The notes beneath the pieces are model-generated. The model saw only the letters and a program-made list of their open reading frames with translations. It ran no database searches and was not told where the DNA came from. From contig QNYK01000107.1 of assembly GCA_003973385.1 (NCBI GenBank), positions 1 through 64,000 on the forward strand: DNA of 64,000 nucleotides. Direction: 5' to 3'. Source of the stretch: Bacillota bacterium (GTDB lineage Bacteria; Planctomycetota; UBA8108; UBA1146). Position 1 is the stretch's first letter, and each line of letters opens with the position of its first letter. Of the stretch, positions 35,741 through 43,972 are shown piece after piece. Position numbers and translations under genes: made by a program.

Positions 35741-36574
35741 CTACAGGCAACTTTCGTAGGACTCGCAGCCAATGCCTGCTTCACCCGCTGGGTCTGCACC
35801 GCAGTTCGGGTAGGGGGCGCCGGGGGGAGGTCCGGCCAGGAACTGGTGGTTGATCAGGAAGATCACATCTCCGATATCCACCGTGTAGTCGCTATTCGCG
35901 TTTGCAGCTGAACGGCATTGTGGCTCGCTGCCGCCACCGAAGATGTAACTGATCAGCGAGATGGCATCTGCGAGATTCAGACTTCCGTCGTCATTGGCAT
36001 CTCCTCGAAGAAAAGGAGAAGAGTTCACGAAGCAAACCTCTCCCCCCTGAAGGTCTGGCATTGAAGAGACTCCGTCGATGGTCAAGATGTTGTGTATCAC
36101 AGGCTGACCGAGGTTATTGGCGGGCTGGATTGTTGTGCAATATCCAACCAGAGCGTTGTCGGCCGCGGTCTGGAAATGAAACCTGGTGATGGAGGTATTG
36201 AATCCAGGTGCCAGGGTCTGTCCTCCAAATGGAGGGCTGAAATCGAAGATGGCAGCACACGCAGCCCAACCGATTCCCGGCTCGATCTCGTCATTGTTGA
36301 TCGAGGTGAAGAACTCCACCATGTAAGGAGCCAGCAGCAGTTCGATGTCGAGACCAGCCGTGTCCACGGAATCGAAGGTGAAGATGCTGGAGTCCCAGCT
36401 GAGGGCGCACTGGAAGCCCTGCACGCCGATCGAGTTATCGAGTCTGACGATGAGATCGAGCTGGGCACCAGGGATGGCGACTGCGTCGTCTACATGCATC
36501 AGGTCCTGGCCGGAGATCAATCCTGTGAACAACAGGGCGATGGCGAGTGTTGCCGAAAAAATCAAATCACGCAT
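35741..36574 (-). CDS. secreted protein with one cohesin-like module and dockerin-like module
   Basis: A 277-residue exported protein with a signal peptide (about 1-22). One Ig/cohesin-like module follows (VQGFQCALSWDSSIFTF, FDFSPPFGGQTLAPG, GQPVIHNILTIDG). From about 190 there is a dockerin-like module with loops DANDDGSLNLAD and NANSDYTVDIGD. The C-terminus PYPNCGADPAGEAGIGC plus SYESC is a Cys-rich variant of the family tail. ATG 36574 lies four bases after AGGAGG. It is the last of five same-strand dockerin genes; the spacing to its upstream neighbour (91 bases) allows cotranscription. Confidence 0.8.
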   Translation of the reverse strand: MRDLIFSATLAIALLFTGLISGQDLMHVDDAVAIPGAQLDLIVRLDNSIGVQGFQCALSWDSSIFTFDSVDTAGLDIELLLAPYMVEFFTSINNDEIEPGIGWAACAAIFDFSPPFGGQTLAPGFNTSITRFHFQTAADNALVGYCTTIQPANNLGQPVIHNILTIDGVSSMPDLQGGEVCFVNSSPFLRGDANDDGSLNLADAISLISYIFGGGSEPQCRSAANANSDYTVDIGDVIFLINHQFLAGPPPGAPYPNCGADPAGEAGIGCESYESCL

Positions 36575-36665
36575 GAATCCTCCTGGGGGGAGAGGCAGGG
36601 TGGTCACTCTGGCCGGGGATGGCGGCCGGGCTTCCTGGGTTTTTCAGAGTTGCGGTTGCCGGGGA

Positions 36666-38036
36666 TCAGCAGCCGCCTGTTAGTAAGCAATCGAGTGTAT
36701 CGGAAGTCGGGTCCAGCCCACATGAGTTCGGCCCTGGAGCTGGAGGGAATGGTCCGCTGACGAACAGGTAGTTGAGCAAGTAGATGGTGTCGGAGATGTC
36801 GACTCCTCCATCGTCATTGGTATCGGATGAATCCATGCAACTGGGAATCGGCCCACCAGCGAAGAGCCAGTTGACGATATACAGCGCATCGCCGAGGTCG
36901 ACACCCGAATCACTGTTGGTATTGCCCCGCATGAATCCCGGTTGATCGAGGAACTCAACGATTCCGTTTTCCAGTACGGGAACAACTGAAAGGCCGTCAA
37001 GGATGACATAGTTGAGGGCCGGTCCTGCCGTACAGTTGGGATCGCTGGGGGGGCAAGAAGGCAGCAGGTATGAATTGTCGAAGGCGATCTCGGTTGTTGT
37101 CCCGAGCAGCACCGGATTGGCCAATGTGTCAAACTCGAGACGTAGCAGCGTCTGATCGGTTCCTGCGGGCAGAACCTGTCCGCCATAAGGTGGCAGAAAA
37201 TCAAAGATGGCAGAGAAGGTGGCGAGCCCCACACCCGGAGCTACAGCCGGATCCATTGCAGGATAGAACAGTTCGATTCCACCTTGCGCACCGGGACCGC
37301 CAGGCATCGCGGAATCCAGCGTCAGACCTGAGAACCAGTCGTAACCATCGATGGGTTCGTTGAGCGTCAGAATGGTGTTGTCGTAAGAGAGGGAGATCTG
37401 GAAGCCCTGGATCTCGTCGACGTGCTCGTAGCGGACGATGGCCTGGACGCTGCTTCCGGGATAGGAGGCCATGTTTCCGAAGTAGAAGCGGTGAAGGTTG
37501 TTGACGGTGACAGATCCATCGACGAGCTGCGGAGTGACGGAAGCCCCTCCGGAAGAGAGCACGTTCAACACCGGCGGATCGCCGATACCATCGACGAACT
37601 GAAGCGGGATCACCTCGGGAAGCGAGGTGGATTCGATGGAAAAGAGCATCCTCAACAGGGAGTTCGGATCTGCTGGTGAAGCGGGCAAGGAGGCTGGAGG
37701 TAAGGTCACACTGCCGTATCCAAAGATCACTCCGGCCAGAAATGTGCCGGTAATGTTGTCTATGCTGGTTCCTGCGAAATCGGGGTCTGCACCGGCAAGG
37801 AGAGCAGATACTGAAGTGTCTTGAAAATCGATGGAAGCCAGCGTCAACTCTGCGGGATCGAACTGGATCCCGACAGCGAAACCCTCGATCGCCTGATCAT
37901 GAGTTGCCGTGATGAAGCATGGGATATCGAAATCCCCTGCGTTGCCGCTGACCTGATCGATGGTCAGGACATCGGCACCACTGCAAATAGCTGGAATCAG
38001 CGTGATGGACATCATCAAAGAGAGGATGCGTAGCAT
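36666..38036 (-). CDS. secreted protein with two cohesin-like modules and dockerin-like module
   Basis: A 456-residue exported protein. The signal peptide is about residues 1-21. Module 1 (about 22-180) has IEGFAVGIQFDP and GDPPVLNVLSSGGASVTP. Module 2 (about 185-365) has IQGFQISLSYDN, FDFLPPYGGQVLPAG and LNYVILDGLSVVP. The dockerin-like module (about 370-456) has NTNSDSGVDLGD and DTNDDGGVDISD, and the tail ends NSCGLDPTSDTLDC. ATG 38036 lies behind AGAGGAG. A strong terminator sits upstream, at the end of the preceding gene, so this gene needs its own promoter. Confidence 0.8.
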   Translation of the reverse strand: MLRILSLMMSITLIPAICSGADVLTIDQVSGNAGDFDIPCFITATHDQAIEGFAVGIQFDPAELTLASIDFQDTSVSALLAGADPDFAGTSIDNITGTFLAGVIFGYGSVTLPPASLPASPADPNSLLRMLFSIESTSLPEVIPLQFVDGIGDPPVLNVLSSGGASVTPQLVDGSVTVNNLHRFYFGNMASYPGSSVQAIVRYEHVDEIQGFQISLSYDNTILTLNEPIDGYDWFSGLTLDSAMPGGPGAQGGIELFYPAMDPAVAPGVGLATFSAIFDFLPPYGGQVLPAGTDQTLLRLEFDTLANPVLLGTTTEIAFDNSYLLPSCPPSDPNCTAGPALNYVILDGLSVVPVLENGIVEFLDQPGFMRGNTNSDSGVDLGDALYIVNWLFAGGPIPSCMDSSDTNDDGGVDISDTIYLLNYLFVSGPFPPAPGPNSCGLDPTSDTLDCLLTGGC

Positions 38037-38182
38037 CGAGAGTTCTCCTCTTCACACGGGGGGCATCCGGCGTCAGTGCACGGATTTCAACATGCTTCTA
38101 TCGTATCACCGTCCCCCATGTGATCCACATCCCTCACCGATGCTGGTAGGCCCGAGATTTGCCACAGGAAACAAATACCCGG

Positions 38183-38216
38183 AAAAAAATGGACTCCGGA
38201 GGGGAACCCTCCGGAG
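38183..38216 (-). terminator. Rho-independent terminator between dockerin genes
   Basis: CTCCGGAGGG (38194-38203) and CCCTCCGGAG (38207-38216) form a perfect 10-bp stem with a three-base loop. Read on the minus strand it is followed within a few bases by seven T (38183-38189). It lies about 58 bases past the stop of the gene ending at 38274 and splits the dockerin cluster into at least two transcripts. Confidence 0.9.
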
Positions 38217-38273
38217 CACATCGATGTGTCGCGAGTTTGATCAGCAAATCCGTGTTGAGGCCAGATCCTCCAC

Positions 38274-39551
38274 TTACAGCGAATCCGCATCTCCATCGCA
38301 GCCGATTCCGTCACCGGTAGTGGGATCGATCCCTGCGTCCGGGAACGGTGCTGCTGGAGGAGCTCCTCCGGCAAACTGGTAGCTGAAGACGCCTACGGCA
38401 TCACCAACTCCGATCTGTCCGTTGTCATCCAGATCACATGCATCGAGGCAACTGGGAGCAGCGCCTCCCTGGAACAGGTACTGGAGTACAGCAATTCCAT
38501 CGGCGATGTTGACGAGTCCTCCATCGCTGTTGCAATCCCCTCTGACGAAAGGATTGAAATTGACGATGGTGATGGTTCCTGCGACGAGGTTCGGAGTCTC
38601 CTGGTAATTCCCATCGACGATCAAGTTCGTGATAGGAGGAGTTCCAGCACTCGGCAAGAAAATGACATCGCTGACAGTCGGTTCAGTCTGCCCCGTGAGA
38701 TCGCCAATGATCTGGAAGTCCACTGTCATGACTTCCTGGTCATCTCCGATGGGGATGTCGATAGAAGTGTCGAACGCCATGATCAGGCCGGCTGCAATTT
38801 CACCAATTGCAACATTGCTTGAAGTCTCGACGAAATCTGCATTGGCAGCGACGCCAGATGCACTGACTCCGATCAACGAGAGCAACGTCGAATCGTAGGA
38901 TCCAGCGATGGAAAGTCCATCGAGCGGACGAACTGTAGAGACGAGCACCGGCAAGTGTGCTGTTTGTGCAGCGATGCCCATGCCATTTCCGAACTTCAGG
39001 AAGTTCGGGCTGAGTGCAGTGAAACTAGCTCCGAGCCATTCGGGAATGACACTGTCTCCGTTGATGACAACGAGAGTGCTCACACCCGGAGATCCAGCGG
39101 TACAGAAATCGACCGTACTGATATGCCCGACGGAGGCCTCGACCTGGTAACTCACATCGAGTAGTTCGAAGTCGATCACCTGTCCTAGAGAAGCACAACC
39201 GGTGAAGCAGATCACGACACCGTTCATCACCGCATCTGCGGAGATGTTTGTGTTCTCGAAGTCGGGCGGGCTACCGTTCTTGACGATACTGGTGCCGGCA
39301 CCAAGTGCAGTACTCAGCGGTGTCAACTCTGCAGGATCAGAGCAGAGACTGAAACTCCAGCCCTGAATCTCGGCAGGTTGTAGCACATCGAGTTTTGCAG
39401 TGGCCGTGAACATCGATCCACCAAAGACATCCGAACTATCCATGTGCATGAAAAAGTTCGGATCAGATTGAGCCATCGCACTGCGACCCAAGACCACAAC
39501 CATGATCAAGGCCACTGCAACGGTACAGAAATTGCGTACGAAACTACGCAT
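38274..39551 (-). CDS. secreted protein with two cohesin-like modules and dockerin-like module
   Basis: A 425-residue exported protein with signal peptide 1-27 (ending AMA). Module 1 has IQGWSFSLCSDPAELTPL and a Cys pair in VVICFTGCASLGQ; the same CFTGCAS string recurs in the small dockerin protein at 60942. Module 2 has LDGLSIAGSYDSTLLSL and TPPITNLIVDG, but its PPF-x-GQ motif is eroded to DTSIDIPIGDDQ. The dockerin-like module has DCNSDGGLVNIAD, one residue longer than usual, and DLDDNGQIGVGD. The tail is FPDAGIDPTTGDGIGC. AGGAAGGA and a hairpin precede the ATG at 39551. Confidence 0.8.
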   Translation of the reverse strand: MRSFVRNFCTVAVALIMVVVLGRSAMAQSDPNFFMHMDSSDVFGGSMFTATAKLDVLQPAEIQGWSFSLCSDPAELTPLSTALGAGTSIVKNGSPPDFENTNISADAVMNGVVICFTGCASLGQVIDFELLDVSYQVEASVGHISTVDFCTAGSPGVSTLVVINGDSVIPEWLGASFTALSPNFLKFGNGMGIAAQTAHLPVLVSTVRPLDGLSIAGSYDSTLLSLIGVSASGVAANADFVETSSNVAIGEIAAGLIMAFDTSIDIPIGDDQEVMTVDFQIIGDLTGQTEPTVSDVIFLPSAGTPPITNLIVDGNYQETPNLVAGTITIVNFNPFVRGDCNSDGGLVNIADGIAVLQYLFQGGAAPSCLDACDLDDNGQIGVGDAVGVFSYQFAGGAPPAAPFPDAGIDPTTGDGIGCDGDADSL

Positions 39552-39565
39552 GACACATCCTTCCT

Positions 39566-39592
39566 GTTGACGGCACAGGGTTGCCGATCAAC
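39566..39592 (-). promoter_or_regulatory. leader hairpin next to ribosome site of dockerin gene
   Basis: GTTGACGGCA (39566-39575) pairs with TGCCG-A-TCAAC (39582-39592) over ten base pairs with one bulged A. On the minus strand it ends immediately before the AGGAAGGA ribosome site of the gene starting at 39551. It may control translation or mRNA stability; two neighbouring dockerin genes have hairpins in the same place. Confidence 0.4.
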
Positions 39593-39650
39593 CTCGCTTT
39601 TTGTTACCTGCGCATCCTCGAGCGCAGAGGTAGTTCTCGTGGGTTACAGA

Positions 39651-41489
39651 TCAGCAACCCGTATCGTCACTATCACAAACAGGGAGCATGTCCTCCGTGG
39701 GATCGGGTCCGTCATCAAACGGTCCCGGGTCCGGCGGAGCAGTCCCAAACTTGAAGAGCCAGTTCATTCCGAACACTGCGTCTGCGAGATTGATGATTCC
39801 ATCATCGTTAGCATCGCAGGCGTCGGCGCAGAGGATTGGCAGACCCGAAAATTGGGAAGCAATCGTCGTCGCGGAATCGGCGAGGTCTACCTTGTCGTCA
39901 CTGTTACAGTCGCCTCGCTGAAAGATCTCCTGGGGAACCACGACGATGCTGGTGCCGATTCGTTCGAAGTCCTGGACGGAGAGGTAATCGATGACAACGT
40001 TGTTGTAGAGCATGACACTTCCGTTGCCGTTGATGTTGTCGCAGAAGTTGATCTCCTGAGCGACGTTACATTCTGCAGTCTCATCGACGGTGATCTGAAT
40101 ACTGCCAAGGAGCAGTTCTTCAGAAGTCGGTGGCAAGGTCTGCCCTTCGAAGGGCGGCAGGGCATCGAGAAGGATCGCAAGGACCATCTCTCCCGACTCA
40201 CCATCGGAGCAATCGTCATCGACCTGGTGGTTGATGTATTCCGCCCCGACCATCTCCACGATGGAGCCTTCCAGGGAGAAGGTCCCTTCTTCGATGGTCA
40301 GATCGCAGTCGTAGCAAATTGTGATGGTCACACCCTGGATCTCATCGTCAGGATCAGAGTAGCAAAAGCTGAGTGTGCCCGTTTGACCGTGGTACGCGTA
40401 GTTACCCGTGTCCTCCTCGAAATCGATCTTTGCGGTCATGATCGTGTTGTGTTCCGGAGGAGGCTCGATCGCGATACAGGTCATCGATCCTGCCTCGAGA
40501 GATGGAGACAGGGACAGTCCGCCGACAACGATCACATTGTCGAGGAGAGGGTCTCCGATGTAACTGTTGATGGGAGTCAGTGGAGTGACCAGATCTGAAT
40601 CAGGCAAGTAGATGATCCCATTGCAACTGTATCGGTAGGTCGCGATGTGATTGTCGGTCCCGGTGGGGATCGTCTGCCCTTCAAACGGGGGCTGGAAATC
40701 TAGCACGACTCCTATGGTTCCGCCGTCAGCGTAGAGATTTGTGACCTCAAATTCGTTGCCGACAGCCTCGGTCAATGTACCGACCAGGGTGATCTCCTGC
40801 AGGGTCAGTTCGTCGCCCCCGTGGGCGACAGCGATCACGAATCCTTGTACCGGTCCTGAACTGTTGGAGAGCAGCACTCTTGCGTCTCCGATGGACATCC
40901 CGTCCGCCAGGACGGAACCATTTTCTATTCTCAAACTATCGGGTGGAGGTGGAGAAATCGTTACGGTTCCGTCGATGAGCAACAGCCCATCGTTGGCTCC
41001 GACAGAGAGTCCTCCCTGGACGATGATGTTGTCCAGCGTAGGCGAATTGAAAACGCCATCCTGGAACTGCAACTCGGAGGTGATGTCCGAGGTGGAAATG
41101 ACGGAAGGAGTGAATCTCAGCACGGCTATACTGGTGCCTGAGCCTGCGGGGATCTCCTGACCCTCGTATGGCAACTCGGCGTCGAGAACCACACCAAGGG
41201 TCAACCCCCCGGATAGGATCTCCGCCACTACCAGTTCAGCACCGACAGATTCCACATCTGTCCCTTCCACTGTGACTTCCGTTGGGTTCAACAGCGACGA
41301 GTCAAAGCCGATGGCAAGGACATAGCCCTGCGTTCCTGTGTCGCTGTCGAGAGTCACTATTGCAGTGAGGGCCTCGAGGCCCTGAGTATTGGTGTCCGTG
41401 ATGCTGAGAGATTGTTGGGCCTGAACCGGAAAGGTCAGAACCAGAACCGTCCACACAGCAACGAACACCTGCCTGAAACAGGTATCCAT
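39651..41489 (-). CDS. secreted protein with three cohesin-like modules and dockerin-like module
   Basis: A 612-residue exported protein, the largest multi-cohesin member. The signal peptide is 1-24 (ending VQA). Three tandem Ig/cohesin-like modules of about 165 residues each show the same sequence marks: VLDAELPYEGQEIPAG, VLDFQPPFEGQTIPTG and LLDALPPFEGQTLPP, each followed by a DNI/NNV-V--GLS type strand. From about 525 there are calcium loops DCNSDDKVDLAD and DANDDGIINLAD, with a C-terminal PDPTEDMLPVC and final TGC. ATG 41489 follows AGGAGAT. Its architecture suggests module duplication within the gene. Confidence 0.82.
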   Translation of the reverse strand: MDTCFRQVFVAVWTVLVLTFPVQAQQSLSITDTNTQGLEALTAIVTLDSDTGTQGYVLAIGFDSSLLNPTEVTVEGTDVESVGAELVVAEILSGGLTLGVVLDAELPYEGQEIPAGSGTSIAVLRFTPSVISTSDITSELQFQDGVFNSPTLDNIIVQGGLSVGANDGLLLIDGTVTISPPPPDSLRIENGSVLADGMSIGDARVLLSNSSGPVQGFVIAVAHGGDELTLQEITLVGTLTEAVGNEFEVTNLYADGGTIGVVLDFQPPFEGQTIPTGTDNHIATYRYSCNGIIYLPDSDLVTPLTPINSYIGDPLLDNVIVVGGLSLSPSLEAGSMTCIAIEPPPEHNTIMTAKIDFEEDTGNYAYHGQTGTLSFCYSDPDDEIQGVTITICYDCDLTIEEGTFSLEGSIVEMVGAEYINHQVDDDCSDGESGEMVLAILLDALPPFEGQTLPPTSEELLLGSIQITVDETAECNVAQEINFCDNINGNGSVMLYNNVVIDYLSVQDFERIGTSIVVVPQEIFQRGDCNSDDKVDLADSATTIASQFSGLPILCADACDANDDGIINLADAVFGMNWLFKFGTAPPDPGPFDDGPDPTEDMLPVCDSDDTGC

Positions 41490-41505
41490 CTCTATCTCCT
41501 CGCTC

Positions 41506-41519
41506 GCCCCCCTCGGGGC
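41506..41519 (-). promoter_or_regulatory. leader hairpin next to ribosome site of dockerin gene
   Basis: GCCCC (41506-41510) pairs with GGGGC (41515-41519) around a four-base loop, about six bases upstream of the GAGGAGAT ribosome site of the gene starting at 41489. Short but fully G-C. It belongs to the same positional pattern as the hairpins upstream of 39551 and 43738. Confidence 0.35.
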
Positions 41520-41671
41520 CCCCGCAAGCAACTCTTCCCCTTGACGCCGAAAGTACCGACGCAAATACTCTTCCCCTCCGAGCCTGCTGCGGGGCAGGAG
41601 CGGACGGACCCTTCGGGACCGAAGGGCTATTCAAGTCTATTGACAAAAGGTTACAAGTCAATCCGAACGGA

Positions 41672-43738
41672 TTAACAATCGATTCCATCCAGGAACGTTG
41701 GATCTGGTCCCGGAGAGGGGTAGGGGGCCGGTGGAGGCGCAGATCCGGTGAACAGGTGGAGTAAGGTATATATCGGGTCAGATATGTCAAGTCGGCCGTC
41801 GTCATTGGCGTCGCAGGCATCGCGACAGGAGGGAGCCTGCCCATCGGAGTAGATCCAGGTCGCGGTGAAGATGGCGTCCGCAAGGTTCAACGTGCCACTG
41901 GAATCTGCGTCTCCACGGATGAAATCGGGGCCATCGCTGACGACCAGCAACTGGAACAGGGTATCTGTCGCCTGGCCTGCGATCACAACCGAACTTCCGA
42001 CGACCTCGAATCCTGTCACGGCATTGTCCAGAAGCACCGGGGAGTTCCCGATCGCGGACAGGGGTAGGTCAAAGTTGAGGGGAAATCCGAACCCGGTGAA
42101 CTGACTGATGCTGGTGACCTGGCCGAGGTTTTCGACTCCACAGATGAAGGTTCCATCCGAGAAGCTAGCGACTCCGCCTCCCATGATCAAACCAGATGTA
42201 CTCGGTGGAGTGATGACTCCGAGTGGATTTCCTTCCGCCCCATCGAGTGCTTCCATACGACGGATCGAAACTGGATCGGATGCGTTGTCAAACAAGAGCC
42301 AGTCATCGGCGGCTGAATCGTACGTGATGGAAGCGATGGAACCGGAGTTTGCCGGGAAGGAACTCAGCGGGCTTCCGGTCAAGGGGTCCACGAAGGTGAC
42401 AAGACTGCTGTTGGCTCGACTCACGAGCAAGACATCGAGGATCGAGTTGTAGCCGATACCTCGCAGGTTGGGCAAGCCGGTATCGATGATGCGCTTCAGA
42501 ATCAGATTGGAATCGAGAACATGGATCACTCCGCTGAAGGATTCTGTTACGTAGAGATCGTCCATCTCTGCATCGTATGCCAGGTCTCTGGGTCGATCTC
42601 CGGGGAAGGCGACGGCGTCGACGAGGCCTCCTGGTCCGTGAATCAGTAAGCAACTGGCGGACTCGATGAGGTTCCCTACCACTCCCTGGACCTGGTAACT
42701 ATGTGTGACTCCGGTCGCGGCATCGAGATCGGTCCATGAGGTCGCAGATCCTGGCAGGGTGTCAACGATGGCGCCGTTTCTGGTGATCCTGAGCAGGCTG
42801 TAAAGACCTCCGGCACCCGGTCCGCAGTTGCGCCAGGATAGATTCACCGCACCCTCGCCATCGGCAGTGCAGAACAGATCTGCGGGGGGGTAGAAGCCGG
42901 GAACCGTCTGGACGATCTGCAGCAAAGATGAGGAGGTGACCGCCAGCAGGGTTGAAGGGTTACTCCCCTGTGCGATGCCCAGCAACTGATGATCTATCGT
43001 GGAGTCGAATTCGATACCGGAGCACTGTAACTCGCCCGTCTGTACCGAGATCGATCTCAACTCCGCAACACTGGCATCGAAAGCGTCTCCGTAGGTGAAG
43101 TCGAGGAATCCCTGGTTGGTATTGGAAAGTCTGTAGGCAATCCCCATGCCGTATCGGACCTCTGCACCGGGGATCGGCAGGGTGGAAATCACATCTCCAG
43201 TGATCGGGTCGATCTCTATGGCGAGTTGATTGACGGTGTCGCGAGTCCAGAGAGATTCAGACAAGATGTCGTATGTGAGACCCGAGGCACTCCCTGAGAT
43301 CGAGAAGGGGACTGGAGCGCCGATCGCTAGCCCTTGATCACTCATCTCGACCAGTTCCAGGGAGGTCGAGTTGAGAAGCCAGAACGTGTTTGTGGCCTGG
43401 CAGTAGGCGATTCCTGAACACTGAGGTTGAAACAGCGGGGCCACAGCTGCACCGACAGGGTGGTCGATCATGTTGGCGAGAGCCAGTCCCGGGGGGTTGC
43501 TGATCGAGGAGTAGACGCAGATCTTGCCACTGGAGCTGTCAATGACCCACACGGTGTCATTGGAACCATTTCTGGCCACATCGACACCGTTTGGATTCGA
43601 CCCGCAGAGACCCACCTCGATCTGTATCGTACCCGTCTGACCCTCCAGGGGGAGCGTCAGAAGCAGCATCGATAGCACCGAGAATACCCAGAGGCAGAAC
43701 TTGCCTGGAGGGGGGGTGGGGCACAGGTTTGGCATCAT
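41672..43738 (-). CDS. secreted beta-propeller / Fn3 / dockerin-like protein
   Basis: A 688-residue exported protein with an N-terminal hydrophobic signal (about 12-35). Two blocks of beta-propeller-like repeats (about 40-285 and 380-600) show NHL/SMP-style motifs such as PNGVDVARNGSNDTVWVID, PRDLAYDAEMDDLYVTE and LRGIGYNSILDVLLVS. Between them lies a fibronectin-III-like domain (PADLFCTADGEGAVNLSW). The dockerin-like end has DADSSGTLNLAD, DANDDGRLDISD and SPGPDPTFLDGIDC. It is the only family member without cohesin-like modules, so it may be a ligand-binding partner for the others. ATG 43738 follows GGAGAGGA. Confidence 0.8.
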   Translation of the reverse strand: MMPNLCPTPPPGKFCLWVFSVLSMLLLTLPLEGQTGTIQIEVGLCGSNPNGVDVARNGSNDTVWVIDSSSGKICVYSSISNPPGLALANMIDHPVGAAVAPLFQPQCSGIAYCQATNTFWLLNSTSLELVEMSDQGLAIGAPVPFSISGSASGLTYDILSESLWTRDTVNQLAIEIDPITGDVISTLPIPGAEVRYGMGIAYRLSNTNQGFLDFTYGDAFDASVAELRSISVQTGELQCSGIEFDSTIDHQLLGIAQGSNPSTLLAVTSSSLLQIVQTVPGFYPPADLFCTADGEGAVNLSWRNCGPGAGGLYSLLRITRNGAIVDTLPGSATSWTDLDAATGVTHSYQVQGVVGNLIESASCLLIHGPGGLVDAVAFPGDRPRDLAYDAEMDDLYVTESFSGVIHVLDSNLILKRIIDTGLPNLRGIGYNSILDVLLVSRANSSLVTFVDPLTGSPLSSFPANSGSIASITYDSAADDWLLFDNASDPVSIRRMEALDGAEGNPLGVITPPSTSGLIMGGGVASFSDGTFICGVENLGQVTSISQFTGFGFPLNFDLPLSAIGNSPVLLDNAVTGFEVVGSSVVIAGQATDTLFQLLVVSDGPDFIRGDADSSGTLNLADAIFTATWIYSDGQAPSCRDACDANDDGRLDISDPIYTLLHLFTGSAPPPAPYPSPGPDPTFLDGIDC

Positions 43739-43972
43739 GGTCCTCTCCGGGCCGGTGCTTACCGGCCCAAGGCAGTTGCCGGATCCTCCTCAATTGATGT
43801 CGGCGGGCACCGAGCCGGCTTCCCCCGCGCCCCGGGGGAAAGGTCGGAATCCATCAATTTTGGAATCATCTCCTCGCTGGAGGATGGCGATCCGATTGAA
43901 CCTGACTTTGTGAGCAGACAGATCCAATGTAAACCCGATTGTAACGCCGGGGGGGGGTAGCGCAAGGGTCCT
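43739..43972 (-). promoter_or_regulatory. structured leader upstream of propeller-dockerin gene
   Basis: This 234-base gap between asnS and the propeller-dockerin gene holds a perfect 8-bp hairpin, GGGCCGGT 43749-43756 with ACCGGCCC 43761-43768, directly upstream of the ribosome site. Further out lie a 7-bp stem (TTCCCCC 43820-43826, GGGGGAA 43834-43840) and an enclosing 8-bp inverted repeat (AATTGATG 43792-43799, CATCAATT 43852-43859). No reading frame and no convincing promoter hexamers were found. Confidence 0.5.

Noticed and set aside
39595-39635. Hairpin CTGCGC/GCGCAG between two dockerin genes as a terminator
   Set aside because: The T-tract lies on the wrong side for minus-strand transcription, and there is none on the correct side.
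35741-43738. Reading the dockerin cluster as a cellulosome
   Set aside because: No glycoside hydrolase, carbohydrate-binding module or SLH anchor is encoded nearby, and the cohesin-like and dockerin-like parts sit in the same proteins.
43941-43970. Run of nine or more G near 43951 as a sign of misassembly or phase variation
   Set aside because: It is intergenic, does not disrupt a gene, and is too far from a start codon to switch one; there is no evidence beyond the run itself.
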